NCBI RefSeq assembly: GCF_000183135.1
Contig: NC_014734.1
Location: 620,001 to 684,000, forward strand
Source of the DNA: Paludibacter propionicigenes WB4
GTDB lineage: Bacteria; Bacteroidota; Bacteroidia; Bacteroidales; Paludibacteraceae
Direction of reading: 5' to 3'
Length of the DNA stretch: 64,000 nt
This document shows, one piece after another, positions 46,467 to 55,990 of the stretch (position 1 is the first letter of the stretch; every line of letters begins with the position of its first letter). The notes under the pieces were generated by a model. It was not told the DNA's origin and did no database searches. It saw only the letters and a program-made list of their open reading frames with translations. Both the position numbers and the translations under genes were made by a program.

Positions 46467-49400
46467 ATGATAGAACGTATCATTCATTTTTCAATAAAGA
46501 ATAAACTTATTATTGGCTTATTTACCGTTGCGCTTATAGGCTGGGGAGTGTATTCGCTCACTCGCTTACCTATTGATGCAACTCCCGATATAACTAATAA
46601 CCAGGTGCAGGTTATTGCGCTAGCACCGTCGCTGGCGGTACAGGAGGTGGAAAGTTCCATCAGTGCACCAATAGAAGTTGCCGTTGCCAATATTCCTAAT
46701 ATCATTGAACTCCGCTCCATATCGCGTCTGGGGTTGTCGGTCATTACCGTTGTGTTTAAAGACAATGTCGATATTTACTGGGCCAGACAACAAATGAGCG
46801 AACGGATTAAAGAAGCTGAGGAAGTAATTCCTGCCGGCGTGGCCAAAATTGAACTGGCACCTATTTCAACCGGATTGGGTGAAATATACCAATACCGCCT
46901 TGCCGTTGGTAAAGGCTTTGAGAGAAAATATAACCCCATGGAATTGCGTACCATACAAGATTGGGTAGTGCGACGCGAAATGTTAGGAACTGTGGGTGTG
47001 GCTGATATTAATAGTTACGGTGGTTTTGTAAAGCAATATGAAATAGCCGTAAATCCCGAAAGATTACGTGGGATGAATCTGACTCTTACTGATATTTTTG
47101 ATGCACTCGAAAAAAACAACGAAAATACAGGAAGTGCTTACATTGATAAAAAACCGACAGCTTATTTTATACGCGGTATCGGGTTGGTAAAATCGCTGGA
47201 AGATATCGAAAAAATTGTTGTCAAAAGCAATCCTTCGGGCGTACCTGTTTTGATCAGGGATGTAGCCAGTGTTCGGTTTGGTAGTGCCATCAGGTATGGT
47301 GCTTTTGTGGTAGACACTACTGAAGCTGTGGGTGGAGTTGTGATGATGTTGAAAGGAGCCAATGCCAATGAGGTAACCAAGAACATTGAAGCCCGCGTAG
47401 AATCTATTCAAAAATCATTGCCTCAGGGCATAAAAATAGAGCCGTTTCTGAATCGTTCCGATTTGGTTGATCGTGCTATTGGCACTGTTTCACGCAACCT
47501 GATTGAAGGAGCATTAATTGTTATTTTTATTCTCATTCTGTTTCTGGGGAACTTTAGAGCCGGGCTGATTGTAGCTTCGGTCATTCCGCTTTCCATGCTG
47601 TTTGCCATATCCATGATGAATTTCTTTGGTGTGTCGGGTAATTTAATGAGCCTGGGTGCTATTGATTTTGGGTTGATTGTAGATGGAGCAGTAATTATAG
47701 TGGAAAGTGTGGTGCATCGAATATCGATGAGCAAAACCCAACATTTGGGCATCACGCGACTTACGCAGCACCAAATGGACGAAGAAGTGTATCAGGCTTC
47801 GAGCCGGATAAGAACAGCAGCTACTTTTGGCGAAATTATTATTCTGATAGTTTATATGCCTATTCTCTTTTTGGTAGGCATTGAAGGAAAAATGTTTGTG
47901 CCAATGGCACAGGTGGTTGCTTTTGCTATTTTGGGTGCATTCATACTTTCGTTAACTTATGTTCCTATGGCTTCGGCTTTGTTTCTGAGTAAAAATACAG
48001 AATACAAACCCAACTTTTCGGATAAACTGATGGCTTTTTTCCACAAAGCTTTCCAGCCGGTGATTCATTTTGCGTTGAAGCGCAAATTGCTGATTTCAGC
48101 ATCAGCCATTGGGTTGTTTTTGATAAGTTTGGGTGTGTTTAGCCGTTTGGGTGGAGAGTTTATTCCTCAACTGGAAGAAGGCGATTTGGCTGCCGGAGTC
48201 ATTACGCTGCAAGGTGGATCGCTTTCCAATACAGTAGAACAGGTTCAGAAAGCCAATAAGATTTTGCTTGATAATTTTCCGGAGATAAAACATGCGGTTT
48301 GTAAAATTGGTGCAGGTGAAATACCTACCGATCCCACACCTATGGAAACAGGCGATTATATTATTACGCTTAAAGACAAAAGCGAATGGTCGTCGGCTAA
48401 AACCCGTGAAGAGCTGGTAGAAAAAATGGAGGAAGCGCTGATTCCATTGGCAGGCGTGAAGTTTGAGTTCCAACAGCCTATTCAGATGCGCACCAACGAG
48501 TTGCTTTCAGGATCGAAACAGGATATTGCCATTAAGATATTTGGTGACGACCTGAACACTTTAGCTGATAAAGCAGCTCAAGTGGAGAAAATAATTCAAA
48601 AAGTTGAAGGAGTTGAGGATATAAACGTAGAAAAAGTAACCGGGCTAGCGCAGATACAGGTTGAATATAACCGTGACAGACTTGCTCAATACGGACTTTC
48701 TGTTGAGGAGGTGAACCGTGTATTGCGTACAGCCTTTGCAGGAAGTCAGGCGGGTGTTGTTTTCGACGAAGAGAAACGCTTTGCTATGGTGGTGAGATTG
48801 GATAAAGATTACCGGCAAGATTTGGATGATGTGAAAAATCTGTCGGTTGCGTTACCCAATGGTGGTCAGATTCCTTTTGAGCAAATTGCCAGCGTAGCGA
48901 TTAAATCCGGACCTGCACAGGTTTCGCGCGAAGACACCAAGCGCCGTATCACCATTGGTTTTAATGTACGCAATCGGGATGTTGAAAGTGTAATAGACGA
49001 GGTTACAAAACAAATTGATGAAAAAGTTGAGTTCCCTACAGGATATTTTGTAAAGTATGGTGGACAGTTTGAAAATCTTCAGGCTGCAAAATCCCGTCTG
49101 GCTATCGCTGTACCTGTAGCATTACTGCTTATTTTTGTGCTATTGTTTTTCACTTTTCACTCCGTAAAGCAAGCACTGCTCATTTACACAGCCGTTCCCA
49201 TGTCACTCATAGGTGGAATCTTCGCACTATGGCTGCGTGGTATGAATTTTTCTATTTCGGCAGGCGTGGGCTTTATTGCTTTATTTGGTATTGCCGTTCT
49301 CAATGGAATTGTGCTTATAGCCGAGCTCAATCGACTCGAAAAAGAAGGAATTACAGATATTACCGAGCGTGTACTGAAAGGATTGCATACACGATTGCGT

Positions 49401-50846
49401 CCGGTAATTATTACCGCTGCTGTGGCATCATTAGGATTTTTGCCTATGGCTTTGTCAACTTCGGCAGGTGCTGAAGTGCAAAAACCACTGGCTACAGTAG
49501 TTATTGGAGGGTTGATAACAGCCACTTTGCTGACTTTGATTGTATTGCCCATTTTCTATATCTTCTTTTCGTCAGATCGCTTTAAACGAATTTTTAAGCG
49601 AAAGCCAATTATAACCGCATTGATAATTATACTGTTATTTGGTAGTAACGGCGTACATGCTCAGCAAACCAGAAGAGTAAACCTCCGACAAGCAATTCAA
49701 TTAGCATTGGACAGCAATTTGACTGTACGCTCGTCGAACTATGCCGTAGATGTTCAAAAAGCACTGAAAGGAGCTGCATTGGATATTCCTAAAACCAATA
49801 TAGAAGGGCAATATGGACAATTCAATTCATACTCAAAAGACAATAGTTTTACAGTATCTCAATCTTTTGCATTTCCTACGGTATACGCGAATCAGCACAA
49901 GTTGGCTAAGGCCAATGTAAAAAGCAGCGAATGGGAATTGAAAACTGCGCAGTTGGAAATAGCAACCCAAGTGAAGCAGGTTTACTGGCAATTGACTTAC
50001 CTGTACTCAAAGCAAAAGTTATATCAGTGGCAAGATAGCCTGTATTCCGGGTTTTTGCGAGCAGCAGAACTTCGGTTGAAGACCGGTGAAACCAATCGGC
50101 TGGAAATGATTACAGCCCGTTCGCAAAGTATGGAAGTGCGTAATCAGTTGCAACAAGTACTTGCCGATGTAGATATTTTTTCTCAAAAACTGCAGACACT
50201 TATGAACTCCGCTTCGGTAATTTTGCCGGCTGATACCATATTGAAACGCGCCAGGTTGTTGCTACTATCCGATAGTGCAGTCCTATCAGCCAATCCTCAG
50301 TTGGGTTATTCTAAACATCAAATGGAGGTTTCACGTCTAGAGAAAAAGCTCGAACAAAGTAAATTGCTTCCTGACATTAGCATTGGTTATTACAGTCAGA
50401 CGATACAAGGTGAACAAACGGTCAATGGCATTTCCCGAACTTTCGGACCCGGTGACAGATTCACCGGTATACAAGCGGGAATTGCCGTTCCGCTGTGGTT
50501 TGCACCCAATGCTGCTAAAATTAAAGCCGCAAAACTTAAGCAGCAGCAGGCTACAACCAATGCCGAAAATGCAACTAATCTGTTGAAAGGGAATTATAAC
50601 TCGCTATTGGGCGAATATGCAAAGTTCAGTAACAGCCTTAATTATTACGAGAATCAGGCAGTTCCGGAAGCAGATTTAATAATCGATCAGGCCACCAAAA
50701 GTTACAAAGCCGGTGCCATCGACTACCTGGATTATATTCAGAGTTTAAGTCGGGCATTGACAATAAAGCAAAACTATCTTGATGCGTTAAACAACTACAA
50801 CCAAACAATTATTTCTATTGATTACATTACTGGTAAAACCATTTAA
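46467..50846 (+). CDS. Heavy-metal RND efflux pump fused to a TolC-like outer-membrane factor
   Basis: 1459-residue chain. Residues 1-1040 form a CzcA/CusA-type proton-driven RND pump, with PIDATPDITNNQVQV near the N-terminus. The helix-4 charged triad is Asp400, Asp406 and Glu413 (DFGLIVDGAVIIVE); this DFG...D...E pattern is associated with divalent cation pumps (Zn, Co, Cd) rather than Cu/Ag. After the last pump helix comes a basic stretch (KRIFKRKP), a hydrophobic segment and GVHAQQ, which looks like a signal peptide with cleavage after Ala1065. Residues 1066-1459 are a TolC-like coiled-coil protein (NLRQAIQLALDSNL, RLKTGETNRLEM, YKAGAIDYLDYIQ). Such fusions occur elsewhere in Bacteroidetes, to my recollection. 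An upstream TTG start is less likely. Confidence 0.93.
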   Translation: MIERIIHFSIKNKLIIGLFTVALIGWGVYSLTRLPIDATPDITNNQVQVIALAPSLAVQEVESSISAPIEVAVANIPNIIELRSISRLGLSVITVVFKDNVDIYWARQQMSERIKEAEEVIPAGVAKIELAPISTGLGEIYQYRLAVGKGFERKYNPMELRTIQDWVVRREMLGTVGVADINSYGGFVKQYEIAVNPERLRGMNLTLTDIFDALEKNNENTGSAYIDKKPTAYFIRGIGLVKSLEDIEKIVVKSNPSGVPVLIRDVASVRFGSAIRYGAFVVDTTEAVGGVVMMLKGANANEVTKNIEARVESIQKSLPQGIKIEPFLNRSDLVDRAIGTVSRNLIEGALIVIFILILFLGNFRAGLIVASVIPLSMLFAISMMNFFGVSGNLMSLGAIDFGLIVDGAVIIVESVVHRISMSKTQHLGITRLTQHQMDEEVYQASSRIRTAATFGEIIILIVYMPILFLVGIEGKMFVPMAQVVAFAILGAFILSLTYVPMASALFLSKNTEYKPNFSDKLMAFFHKAFQPVIHFALKRKLLISASAIGLFLISLGVFSRLGGEFIPQLEEGDLAAGVITLQGGSLSNTVEQVQKANKILLDNFPEIKHAVCKIGAGEIPTDPTPMETGDYIITLKDKSEWSSAKTREELVEKMEEALIPLAGVKFEFQQPIQMRTNELLSGSKQDIAIKIFGDDLNTLADKAAQVEKIIQKVEGVEDINVEKVTGLAQIQVEYNRDRLAQYGLSVEEVNRVLRTAFAGSQAGVVFDEEKRFAMVVRLDKDYRQDLDDVKNLSVALPNGGQIPFEQIASVAIKSGPAQVSREDTKRRITIGFNVRNRDVESVIDEVTKQIDEKVEFPTGYFVKYGGQFENLQAAKSRLAIAVPVALLLIFVLLFFTFHSVKQALLIYTAVPMSLIGGIFALWLRGMNFSISAGVGFIALFGIAVLNGIVLIAELNRLEKEGITDITERVLKGLHTRLRPVIITAAVASLGFLPMALSTSAGAEVQKPLATVVIGGLITATLLTLIVLPIFYIFFSSDRFKRIFKRKPIITALIIILLFGSNGVHAQQTRRVNLRQAIQLALDSNLTVRSSNYAVDVQKALKGAALDIPKTNIEGQYGQFNSYSKDNSFTVSQSFAFPTVYANQHKLAKANVKSSEWELKTAQLEIATQVKQVYWQLTYLYSKQKLYQWQDSLYSGFLRAAELRLKTGETNRLEMITARSQSMEVRNQLQQVLADVDIFSQKLQTLMNSASVILPADTILKRARLLLLSDSAVLSANPQLGYSKHQMEVSRLEKKLEQSKLLPDISIGYYSQTIQGEQTVNGISRTFGPGDRFTGIQAGIAVPLWFAPNAAKIKAAKLKQQQATTNAENATNLLKGNYNSLLGEYAKFSNSLNYYENQAVPEADLIIDQATKSYKAGAIDYLDYIQSLSRALTIKQNYLDALNNYNQTIISIDYITGKTI

Positions 50847-50857
50847 ATAAATACATT

Positions 50858-52036
50858 ATGACATTTAATAATAAATCATTTATACTGATAACTCTTCTTT
50901 TTCTGACTTTTGCTTCGTGTGGAAAGGTAAATAAAAAGGAAGCAAACAGCCATGAAGAAGTGCTTCCCGAAGACATTGTGGAACTGCGAGACGATCAGAT
51001 TAAACTGGCCGATATACAAACCGGAATAGTGGAAATGCGATCGCTTAGCGGTACATTGAAAGTGAATGGAACCGTATCCGTAGCACCGCAAAATCTGGCA
51101 ACAGTTTGTATGCCATTGGGTGGATTCGTGAAAAGTACTTCGTTGACCCCGGGAGTTGCTGTAAGAAAAGGACAAACGCTGGCGATACTGGAAAATCAGG
51201 AATTTATTGATATTCAGCAGAACTATCTGGAAACCAAAAATAAACTGGAATATGCTCAGGCCGAATATACCCGGCACAAAGAACTATACAAAGATGATGT
51301 ATATTCCAAAAAGAATTTGCAGCAGGTGACAGCCGATTATAAAAACCTGAAAGCTATGCTTAAAGCACTTGAACAAAAGCTGGGACTCATTGGTATACAA
51401 ACTGCACGGCTTACAGAAGACAAGATAAGTCGCTCGGTGGCACTGGTTTCACCCATTTCGGGCTATGTGAAAGCAGTAAATGTTAGTATTGGTAAATCTG
51501 TTTCAGCTTCGGATGTATTGTTCGAAATCGTGAATACCGATAAATTGTTTCTGGAGCTTACGTTGTTTGAGAAAGATGCCGACAAAGTTCGTAATGGTCA
51601 GAAAATTCTGTTCTATATCAATAACGAATCCGAGCAGCACGAAGCAATTATTTATCAGACCGGAAAATCTATTAATAACGACAAAAGCTATAAGGTGTAC
51701 GCCAATGTAGTAGGTCACTGCAGGAATATGCTTCCAGGCATGTACGTAAATGCTAACATCGAAGCTCAAAGCAATCAGGTCACTTCAGTTCCGTCCGAGT
51801 CTGTTGTCAGCTTTGACGATAAGGATTATATTTTTATTCTGGATAAGAAAAAAATGGAAAACGGAAAATCTATGACTGAATACCGCATGATTCAGATACA
51901 AAAAGGGGTAACTGAGAATGGTTTCACAGGTATTACTTTGCCTGATAATTTCAACATTAAAGGGAGTAAGGTTGTTGTAAAAGGTGCATACAATCTGCTC
52001 TCAGCAAAGAAAAATGCCGGAGAAATGAGCTGTTAA
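50858..52036 (+). CDS. RND efflux periplasmic adaptor lipoprotein (CusB/CzcB type)
   Basis: Membrane-fusion subunit linking pump and outer-membrane factor. 392 residues with a lipoprotein signal (LTFASC, Cys21). Order of domains: a hybrid barrel-sandwich motif (PLGGFVKSTSLTPGVAVRKGQTLAILEN), a helical hairpin (about 125-185), the second lipoyl half (SPISGYVKAVNVSIGKSVSASDVLFEIV) and a beta-barrel region. It lies 11 nt after the pump gene. The chain ends in a cysteine (EMSC). Confidence 0.94.
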   Translation: MTFNNKSFILITLLFLTFASCGKVNKKEANSHEEVLPEDIVELRDDQIKLADIQTGIVEMRSLSGTLKVNGTVSVAPQNLATVCMPLGGFVKSTSLTPGVAVRKGQTLAILENQEFIDIQQNYLETKNKLEYAQAEYTRHKELYKDDVYSKKNLQQVTADYKNLKAMLKALEQKLGLIGIQTARLTEDKISRSVALVSPISGYVKAVNVSIGKSVSASDVLFEIVNTDKLFLELTLFEKDADKVRNGQKILFYINNESEQHEAIIYQTGKSINNDKSYKVYANVVGHCRNMLPGMYVNANIEAQSNQVTSVPSESVVSFDDKDYIFILDKKKMENGKSMTEYRMIQIQKGVTENGFTGITLPDNFNIKGSKVVVKGAYNLLSAKKNAGEMSC

Positions 52037-52059
52037 TCAATACAAATGTGTTTATAACA

Positions 52060-52389
52060 ATGAAAATACTACTTTCAATAGCTATTTTTATAGTGGCAGG
52101 ACTTTGCGAAATAGGTGGTGGGTATCTCGTGTGGCTTTGTCTGCGTGAACATAAATCCTGGTGGATCGGTGCATTAGGGGGTATAATACTTTTTGCCTAC
52201 GGTGTTGTGGCCACATTACAAACCGAAAATTTTGGAAGAGTTTATGCCGCCTATGGTGGAATTTTCATTGTTATGGCCATTATTTGGGGATGGAAGGTTG
52301 ATGGTGTTATTCCCGACAGATATGATTTAATTGGAGGATTCATAGCGTTGATTGGTATGGGTATTATCATGTTTGCACCCCGCAGTTGA
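52060..52389 (+). CDS. ynfA: YnfA/UPF0060 family membrane protein
   Basis: 109 residues from the ATG at 52060; an upstream in-frame GTG is less likely. Four hydrophobic segments and the family stretches AGLCEIGGGYLVW, GRVYAAYGGIFI and DRYDLIGGFIALIGMGIIMF identify a YnfA (UPF0060) protein. It is related in fold to small multidrug resistance proteins, and its substrate is unproven. Its position 23 nt after the adaptor suggests co-transcription with the metal-efflux operon. Confidence 0.92.
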   Translation: MKILLSIAIFIVAGLCEIGGGYLVWLCLREHKSWWIGALGGIILFAYGVVATLQTENFGRVYAAYGGIFIVMAIIWGWKVDGVIPDRYDLIGGFIALIGMGIIMFAPRS

Positions 52390-52453
52390 TGAATAGACGT
52401 AATTATTAACGAACCTGATGAATGTTTAAAAAAAATGAATTGATTCTTATTTC

Positions 52454-52484
52454 TTTGGAATTTCATAGAAGCTTTCTATCTTTG
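52454..52484 (+). promoter_or_regulatory. Consensus promoter of the Cys/Lys-rich miniprotein gene
   Basis: TTTG (52454-52457), 19 bp, then TATCTTTG (52477-52484): a perfect TTTG-N19-TAnnTTTG match, about 40 nt before the start codon. Confidence 0.85.
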
Positions 52485-52524
52485 TCAAACAATTACTTTA
52501 AATAAATAACAAATAACTTACAAA

Positions 52525-52716
52525 ATGAAAAAGAATATTGCCCTATTGTCGCTAATCGCGATTTTTGCTATCGGAACTGTATCTGCTCAAACTGCTCCTG
52601 CTAAAAAAGCAAAAGCTCAAACTGAAACTAAAGCTTGCTGCAAAGACAAAAAAGACTGCAGCAAAGACAAAAAAGAATGTTGCAAAGAAAAAAAGGCAGA
52701 AACTAAAAAGAAATAA
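52525..52716 (+). CDS. Tiny secreted Cys/Lys-rich protein
   Basis: 63 codons. A signal peptide (MKKNIALLSLIAIFAIGTVSA) is followed by a 42-residue mature part with 16 lysines and five cysteines (Cys38, 39, 45, 52, 53) in a repeated CCKDKKDCSKDKKECCKEKK-like pattern. No family is recognised. The paired cysteines suggest thiolate metal binding or cross-linking in the periplasm. It has its own perfect promoter and terminator, so it should be expressed strongly and separately from the metal-efflux operon just upstream. The signal peptide and clean expression signals argue that it is real. Confidence 0.8.
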   Translation: MKKNIALLSLIAIFAIGTVSAQTAPAKKAKAQTETKACCKDKKDCSKDKKECCKEKKAETKKK

Positions 52717-52738
52717 TAACTGCATAAGCAGATTATCT

Positions 52739-52771
52739 AAAGTCCCAATCTTATTTGATTGGGACTTTTTT
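52739..52771 (+). terminator. Terminator of the Cys/Lys-rich miniprotein gene
   Basis: AAAGTCCCAATC (52739-52750) pairs with GATTGGGACTTT (52757-52768) around a 6-nt loop, followed by further T. Confidence 0.92.
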
Positions 52772-52833
52772 GTATTTTCGGTTATTTGACTTACTTTTGC
52801 TTTACTAAAAAAATGACAAGACAGTAAATTACT

Positions 52834-53787
52834 ATGTTTCAGACTAAAGTAGAAATACCAACAACTTCGCTCACAATTAATTATACAACAGCCATACTTA
52901 CACTCGGGTCCTGTTTTGCTGAGAATATTGGACGTAAACTGCAAGAAGTGTACTTTGATACAGAGGTTAATCCTTTTGGTGTGCTTTACAATCCGGTTTC
53001 TATTATTAACAGTTTGGAACTTTTGTTGGAGAACAAAGAATTTACTCGCAAAGATATTTTTGAGTCGCGTTCGTTGTGGCACAGTTTCTCTCATAGCAGC
53101 CTTTTTTCGGCCGTCTCTGCTGAAGATTGCCTGAATAAAATCAATTCAGGAATGTCAGCTGCTGGTAGTTTTCTCGGCAGGGCTGATGTATTGATGATTA
53201 CTTTTGGTACTGCATGGGTTTTTGAAGAAAAAAAGAGTGGGAGAGTAGTGTCCAACTGCCACAAATTACCGGCAGCTGATTTTTATCGCCGCAGATTGTC
53301 AGTAGAAGAAATTGTGGACGGTTACACGAACCTGATTAACAAATTATTGCTAAAACGGCCTGAGCTCAAGCTGATATTCAGTGTAAGTCCTATTCGTCAT
53401 TGGAAAGATGGAGCTCATGAGAATAATCTGAGCAAAAGTACTTTGTTGTTGGCCATTGATATATTAAAGAAGCGGTTTGAGCAGGTTCGCTATTTCCCAG
53501 CTTACGAAATTCAACTGGACGAATTACGTGATTATCGATTTTATGCCTCTGATATGCTTCATCCTTCCGATGTAGCTGTTGATTATATTTGGCAACGTTT
53601 TTCCCAAACTTATTTTAATCCAATCACGCAACGTGTAAAAAAAGATGTGGAACAACTGGTCAGCGATTTATCCCATCGACCGTTGCAACCCGATTCGGAA
53701 GAATTCAAAAAGTTTTGTATCAATGTAGAAAAGCGTAAAACTGCCATTATACACAGTTATCCATTTCTTAGTAATCGGATTAAATAA
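52834..53787 (+). CDS. GSCFA-domain protein
   Basis: 317-residue protein of the GSCFA family, named for the motif GSCFAENIGRKL near residue 25. Further conserved parts are NPFGVLYNP, ITFGTAWVF and DMLHPSDVAVDYIW. The fold is SGNH-hydrolase-like, with GSCF as the Ser block and DMLHPS as the Asp/His block, so an esterase or acyltransferase activity is plausible but unproven. No signal peptide. A bidirectional terminator follows. Confidence 0.93.
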   Translation: MFQTKVEIPTTSLTINYTTAILTLGSCFAENIGRKLQEVYFDTEVNPFGVLYNPVSIINSLELLLENKEFTRKDIFESRSLWHSFSHSSLFSAVSAEDCLNKINSGMSAAGSFLGRADVLMITFGTAWVFEEKKSGRVVSNCHKLPAADFYRRRLSVEEIVDGYTNLINKLLLKRPELKLIFSVSPIRHWKDGAHENNLSKSTLLLAIDILKKRFEQVRYFPAYEIQLDELRDYRFYASDMLHPSDVAVDYIWQRFSQTYFNPITQRVKKDVEQLVSDLSHRPLQPDSEEFKKFCINVEKRKTAIIHSYPFLSNRIK

Positions 53788-53789
53788 AA

Positions 53790-53823
53790 AAGAGACTCTT
53801 TGGATTATACCGGAGAGTCTCTT
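53790..53823. terminator. Bidirectional terminator between the GSCFA and MFS genes
   Basis: AAGAGACTCT (53790-53799) pairs with AGAGTCTCTT (53814-53823) across a 14-nt loop between converging genes. A and T runs flank the stem. Confidence 0.8.
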
Positions 53824-53853
53824 TAAATGATTGGATAAACGATCAAGTTGTAA

Positions 53854-55236
53854 TTATAAATCGGTTATCAATTTGAATTTAGGAACCAAAAGCTTCATTA
53901 CGCTCCATGCTAACAGATAAGCGAAAGCACAAACGCTAAACATGATGCTATATGCTACCCCAGTGCTTAAAGTTCCATCGAGATAACCTGCAAGCAACTG
54001 AATAAGCACACCACCAACTCCTCCTGCAGCAGTTCCAATGCCTGTTATTGAACCCACCGCTTTTTTAGGGAACATGTCCGATACCGTTGTATATAAATTA
54101 GCAGACCAAGCCTGATGAGCAGCTCCACCTAAACAAATGACCGCTATTGCGAAAACAATTCCATAAGCAGCTAAGTGTTGTGTAGCCAATAAAGCTAACG
54201 GAACAAAAGCAATTATCAATAATGAGGTCATGCGGGATCTGTAGGCTTCCCAACCCTTATTCATAAAGGTCATCGATATAGACCCTCCATATACAGAGCC
54301 AAAAATAGCAATACCAAAAACTATAAAATTTGAGAGCATTACATACGATGCTGTCTTTTCAGGAGTCATTCCCACACAAAATTGTTGTCTTACGTAGGTA
54401 GGTAACCAAAATAATAAAAACCACCAAACACCGTCTGTACAAAATTTACCAACGACAAAAGACCACGTCTGACGATAAGTCAACAATTTAAACCATGAAA
54501 TTTTACCGGCTTTATCCGCTTTATTGTCATTGTTGTTTTCCGCAATTCCATCAAGATCACTATGAATATAGTCATATTCTGCTTGAGAAATTTTGCCCTT
54601 ATCCAGCATTTTTTGTGGAGTACCATACAAAATACCCCAGAAAATAAGCCAAAGGAAACCGAGTAAACCTGTAATTATAAAAGCCATCTGCCAACCGCTA
54701 AATAATCCAAAGAATTCAGCACCCTTCGTCCAGGTTAGTAAACACCATGGAACAAACAAAGCACAGATCATAGCTCCGATATTAGATCCGGAATTAAAAA
54801 TACCCGTCGCTAATGCTCTTTCTTTTTTGGGAAACCATTCTGCTACAGTTTTAATGGAAGATGGGAAGTTTCCAGCCTCACCTGCACCAAAAATACTTCG
54901 AGCTATGCTCTGAGCCACGAGCGATTTACCAACAAATGCACTTAAAATACCGGAAAAAGACCAGATAATTAAAGAAAGAGCCAAACCTATTTTTGTTCCA
55001 ATTTTATCGATGATAATTCCCGCAAATACTGTAGATAAGGAATAAACAATCGTAAAGATTGAAGTTAAATAAGAAAATTCTTGTGATGTCCAACCAAATC
55101 CATTAGTAGAACAGAAATAATCCTTTAAAAAGCCGATAACATTACGATCCATGTAATTTACCGTCGTTGAGAATAAGAGTAAGGTTACAATTATCCAGCG
55201 GTAATTTCCAATTTTCTCTACGGTTGATTTGTTCAT
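53854..55236 (-). CDS. MFS transporter, probable hexuronate importer (ExuT-like)
   Basis: 460-residue major facilitator with about 12 hydrophobic segments. It resembles the anion:cation symporter group (ExuT, GudP): NYMDRNVIGFL in helix 1, FGAGEAGNFPSSIKTVAEWFPKKERALATGIFNSGSNIGA in the first half, and SDMFPKKAVGSITGIGTAAGG in the second. Last gene of the uxaC-kdgK-eda operon, 33 nt after eda, so glucuronate or galacturonate is the likely substrate. Confidence 0.9.
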   Translation of the reverse strand: MNKSTVEKIGNYRWIIVTLLLFSTTVNYMDRNVIGFLKDYFCSTNGFGWTSQEFSYLTSIFTIVYSLSTVFAGIIIDKIGTKIGLALSLIIWSFSGILSAFVGKSLVAQSIARSIFGAGEAGNFPSSIKTVAEWFPKKERALATGIFNSGSNIGAMICALFVPWCLLTWTKGAEFFGLFSGWQMAFIITGLLGFLWLIFWGILYGTPQKMLDKGKISQAEYDYIHSDLDGIAENNNDNKADKAGKISWFKLLTYRQTWSFVVGKFCTDGVWWFLLFWLPTYVRQQFCVGMTPEKTASYVMLSNFIVFGIAIFGSVYGGSISMTFMNKGWEAYRSRMTSLLIIAFVPLALLATQHLAAYGIVFAIAVICLGGAAHQAWSANLYTTVSDMFPKKAVGSITGIGTAAGGVGGVLIQLLAGYLDGTLSTGVAYSIMFSVCAFAYLLAWSVMKLLVPKFKLITDL

Positions 55237-55269
55237 AAAATTAAGTATTGTGTATGATGAAATTAAAGC

Positions 55270-55935
55270 CTATTTTTTTACCTTTTTGATGATAGCCAAC
55301 GTGTCACTGCATAGTTTGCTGATACCTGCCCAGTCTTTGGCTTTTATCAGCTCCGCAGGGAACAGGTTTGAAGCCATACCCACACAAGTTACTCCCGCGT
55401 CAAACCATGCTTTCAGGTTCGCTTCTTCAGGCTTCACACCGCCGGTCACCATTAGGTTTGACCAAGGCATAGGTGCTTTCAGACCTTTCACAAAAGAGGC
55501 ACCCAATACATCGCCCGGAAATACTTTGCACAAATCACATCCGGCTTCTTGCGCAAAACCTACTTCGGATACCGAACCACAACCCGGTGTGTAAGGAATC
55601 AGTCGACGGTTAGCTACTTTAGCTATTTCAGGATTAAACAATGGACCTACAATAAAATTTGCGCCCAACTGAATATAAAGAGCGGCAGTTGGAGCATCTA
55701 CTATAGAGCCAACTCCTAAAATCATTTCAGGACATTCTTTGCCCGAAAATTTTACCAACTCTCCGAATACTTCGTGAGCAAAATCACCACGGTTGGTGAA
55801 TTCGAATGCACGTACACCGCCTTCGTAGCAAGCTTTCAGTACATTTTTTGCTATTTCAATATCGCTATTGTAGAAAACAGCAACCATACCGGTTTCCTGC
55901 ATGGCTGTAATTACCTGAATTTTGTTGAATTTCAT
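55270..55935 (-). CDS. eda: KDPG / 4-hydroxy-2-oxoglutarate aldolase
   Basis: 221-residue class I aldolase that cleaves 2-keto-3-deoxy-6-phosphogluconate to pyruvate and glyceraldehyde-3-phosphate. The catalytic Glu lies in AFEFTNRGD and the Schiff-base Lys in [23 protein letters not shown] and [17 protein letters not shown] complete the active-site barrel. Placed between kdgK and the transporter, it performs the last step of the hexuronate route. Confidence 0.94.
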   Translation of the reverse strand: MKFNKIQVITAMQETGMVAVFYNSDIEIAKNVLKACYEGGVRAFEFTNRGDFAHEVFGELVKFSGKECPEMILGVGSIVDAPTAALYIQLGANFIVGPLFNPEIAKVANRRLIPYTPGCGSVSEVGFAQEAGCDLCKVFPGDVLGASFVKGLKAPMPWSNLMVTGGVKPEEANLKAWFDAGVTCVGMASNLFPAELIKAKDWAGISKLCSDTLAIIKKVKK

Positions 55936-55990
55936 TTTCTATAATTTTAGCTCCGACCCTTGAACGGGAAGAAGAAGTATTAATATCTTT

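Noticed and set aside
52552-53094. 180-codon minus-strand reading frame
   Set aside because: It runs antisense through the Cys/Lys-rich miniprotein, its terminator and the start of the GSCFA gene; the Phe-rich translation mirrors the Lys/AAA codons of the opposite strand.
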